Positions 62,462 to 64,000 of a stretch of DNA of 64,000 nt are shown piece after piece (within the stretch, counting starts at the first letter, position 1; every line of letters starts with the position of its first letter). Source of the DNA: Paratinospora sagittata (Eukaryota; Streptophyta; Magnoliopsida; Ranunculales; Menispermaceae); NCBI GenBank assembly GCA_035771175.1, contig JAYMFD010001271.1, forward strand, positions 744,001-808,000. Direction: 5' to 3'. Made by a program: the position numbers and the translations under genes. The notes beneath the pieces were generated by a model. It searched no databases. It saw nothing but the letters and a program-made list of their open reading frames with translations, and had not been told where the DNA came from.

Positions 62462-63560
62462 ACTATTCTATGAGTCATAAACCATATACGTCCCTAGGTG
62501 GTGATATGTATGATGCCAATGCATGAACTGGTCTAGTCTACTAGTCTAGTCTACTGGTTTGGTCTTTCTTGACATTTAGACTGACTTTGGCAGCGTCTGG
62601 TGATCCTTATCAGGGTCGGTATCACGACGTGCAAGATTAGGACATTCAGTATTACTGTATAAGCTGATAGCTTTCAATAAGACCAACTAGATCAGTCCCA
62701 GTTGAGAGGTGAGACACAAGGTCTGCTTAAATACCAATCGCCTAGAGCAGCCCGCTGCCTCCCGTTCACTATTTAAAGTTACTGAGGACAAGACCGAGTC
62801 TAGTTGAGTCAGATTGACTACAATCCGGCATTATAACAGTGCAATACATGAATTCCAAATATACAGGCATATGTGCGGCAGTATAAACAGTATATGACAT
62901 AATGCAGTGTAAATGAATAGTAGACATAATAATAATTGAATGTAAACTTTAATAAAAGTTATGAAACACGCAAACCTATGTTTCGTTCTCCACCTTCAGA
63001 TCTGGTGATTTTCTCCAGACAGAACTTCGTTGCACTGCTTTCAGATCTGGCGCTTTCCTCCGGACAGAACTTTGTTGTACCGCACCGAGAGTCTCGATTA
63101 GAGAGTCTCAAAAACTAAAAACTTAGAATGCGTGGAAAAGAGAAGAAAAATCACAAGAGAATGTGATTTGGTGTGAGAAATGAGAAATGAGGAGGTTTCT
63201 TATATAGAGATTTTTGCGCCTGAACGTTCTGGCATGCGCCTGAACGTTCTGGCAAGCGCCTGAACGTTCTCGCATGGCGCCTGAACGTTCTGGCATGGCG
63301 CCTGAACGTTCTGGCAGGCGCATGAACGTTCTGGCATGGCGCCTGAACGTTCTGGCAGGCGCATGAACGTTCTGGCATGCGCCTGAAGTTCTGGCATGGC
63401 GCCTGAACGTTCTGGCAGGCGCCTGGACGTTCTGGCAGGCGCCTGGACGTTCTGTCATGCGCCGGAACGTTCTGGCATGCGCCTGAACGTTCGGGCGTTG
63501 CCCAAATAGTAAAAATTTTAAATAGTAAATTTTTTTTTTTGTGAAATACTGGGTATTACA
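62462..63560 (-). mobile_element. Solo LTR (minus), right half, split by element E
   Basis: The LTR resumes with AACTATTCTATGAGTC after the TTCTA duplication and runs through the TATA box (63200-63206 in reverse) and a 14-unit promoter array to the terminus at 63560. Confidence 0.93.
63217..63492 (-). repeat. Promoter array of the solo LTR, ~14 units
   Basis: There are about fourteen 19-21-bp units with core GAACGTTC. One unit has lost a base (GAAGTTC) and two read GGACGTTC. Linkers alternate between TGGCATGC, TGGCATGGC and TGGCAGGC. Confidence 0.88.
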
Positions 63561-63565
63561 ACAGG
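63561..63565. repeat. Target duplication of the solo LTR, right copy (ACAGG)
   Basis: This directly follows the LTR terminus GGGTATTACA at 63560 and is the partner of 50960-50964. Confidence 0.92.
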
Positions 63566-64000
63566 TGACCAGTCTCAGTTTACTAATACTTTGAACATTT
63601 AATAGAACCACGACCGGTCACCAGCTACCTAAAATAGGAGTTGAAACGAAAACATTTGGGTCATTTGGAGTTTACTTATCGATTATTGAAATGATACACC
63701 TTTCGATAAACAATCGGTAAGTAAACTTTAAATGACCATAACTTTTTTGTTTTAACTCCGATTTGCGTAATTAAAAATGCGGTGGAAGGAGGAAGAGAAG
63801 ATCTAAAAATTCATGTGCTTTAACATACTTTTCGAACACCGGTGACAGTCACGGTCGATTAATAGTTTGAACATTTAATAACAACGAGACTGGTTACCGA
63901 AAATTAATTAAAACACCTAGTTTACTAGATCTTTTATTCCTTTTCCAAACACATTTTAAATCACTAAAATTGAAGTTAAAATGAAAACGTGAGGATCATT
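63566..64000. repeat. Satellite block 3, ~335-bp monomers
   Basis: The satellite resumes in phase with the sequence left of 50960, so the two were contiguous before the solo-LTR element inserted. The block runs to the window end with about 1.3 monomers. The inverted-repeat core is present at about 63670-63730. Confidence 0.93.

Noticed and set aside
1..64000. Host protein-coding gene or rRNA locus
   Set aside because: Nothing outside the satellite and retroelement parts remains unexplained at gene length.

Overview
This window looks like repeat-rich heterochromatin, possibly pericentromeric or centromeric, from a flowering plant. Three things point there: long AT-rich satellite arrays, nested Ty3/gypsy LTR retrotransposons with a plant initiator-Met-tRNA primer site, and no recognisable host gene. 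The species cannot be named from the sequence. The pol proteins end in a GPY/F-type motif and a chromodomain-like tail, so the elements are chromoviruses, most like the Tekay/Del lineage.

Layout. 1-798 is the 3' part of an LTR (+ strand). 799-19996 is a tandem satellite of about 335-bp monomers; from about 3 to 17 kb it is organised as a 2.3-kb higher-order repeat of seven monomers. 19997-41067 is a minus-strand nest of at least three related elements (called A, B and D here). B inserted into the untranslated leader of A (target duplication ATATA at 25570-25574 and 39219-39223). D inserted into the reverse transcriptase of B. A later deletion removed D's 5' LTR and most of B's 5' side. All three are heavily decayed. 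41068-50964 is a second, more divergent satellite block carrying a 131-bp LTR scar at 49147-49277. 50965-63560 is a minus-strand solo LTR (target duplication ACAGG) split by a young, nearly complete plus-strand element E (51528-62456, target duplication TTCTA). Satellite resumes at 63561.

Element E is the best copy. Its order is LTR, primer site, AT-rich leader, an extra 530-aa ORF1, a 780-bp untranslated spacer, one long gag-pol frame (55921-60639) with only two premature stops, a purine tract and LTR. The extra ORF upstream of gag occurs in A, D and E. Both ORF1 and gag are immediately preceded by sequences that look like 3' splice sites. The spacer holds three related hairpin-like repeats with the same loop. 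Upstream of the LTR TATA box lies an array of 20-21-bp units, each with the palindrome GAACGTTC, which fits the heat-shock-element core GAAnnTTC. Copy number runs from 1 to 21 among LTRs and differs (8 versus 21) between the two LTRs of E.

The satellite monomer carries a conserved inverted repeat (18-29-bp arms, about 21-25-nt loop) and often a 12-bp GTGACCGGTCAC palindrome, so hairpin or cruciform potential recurs about every 335 bp.
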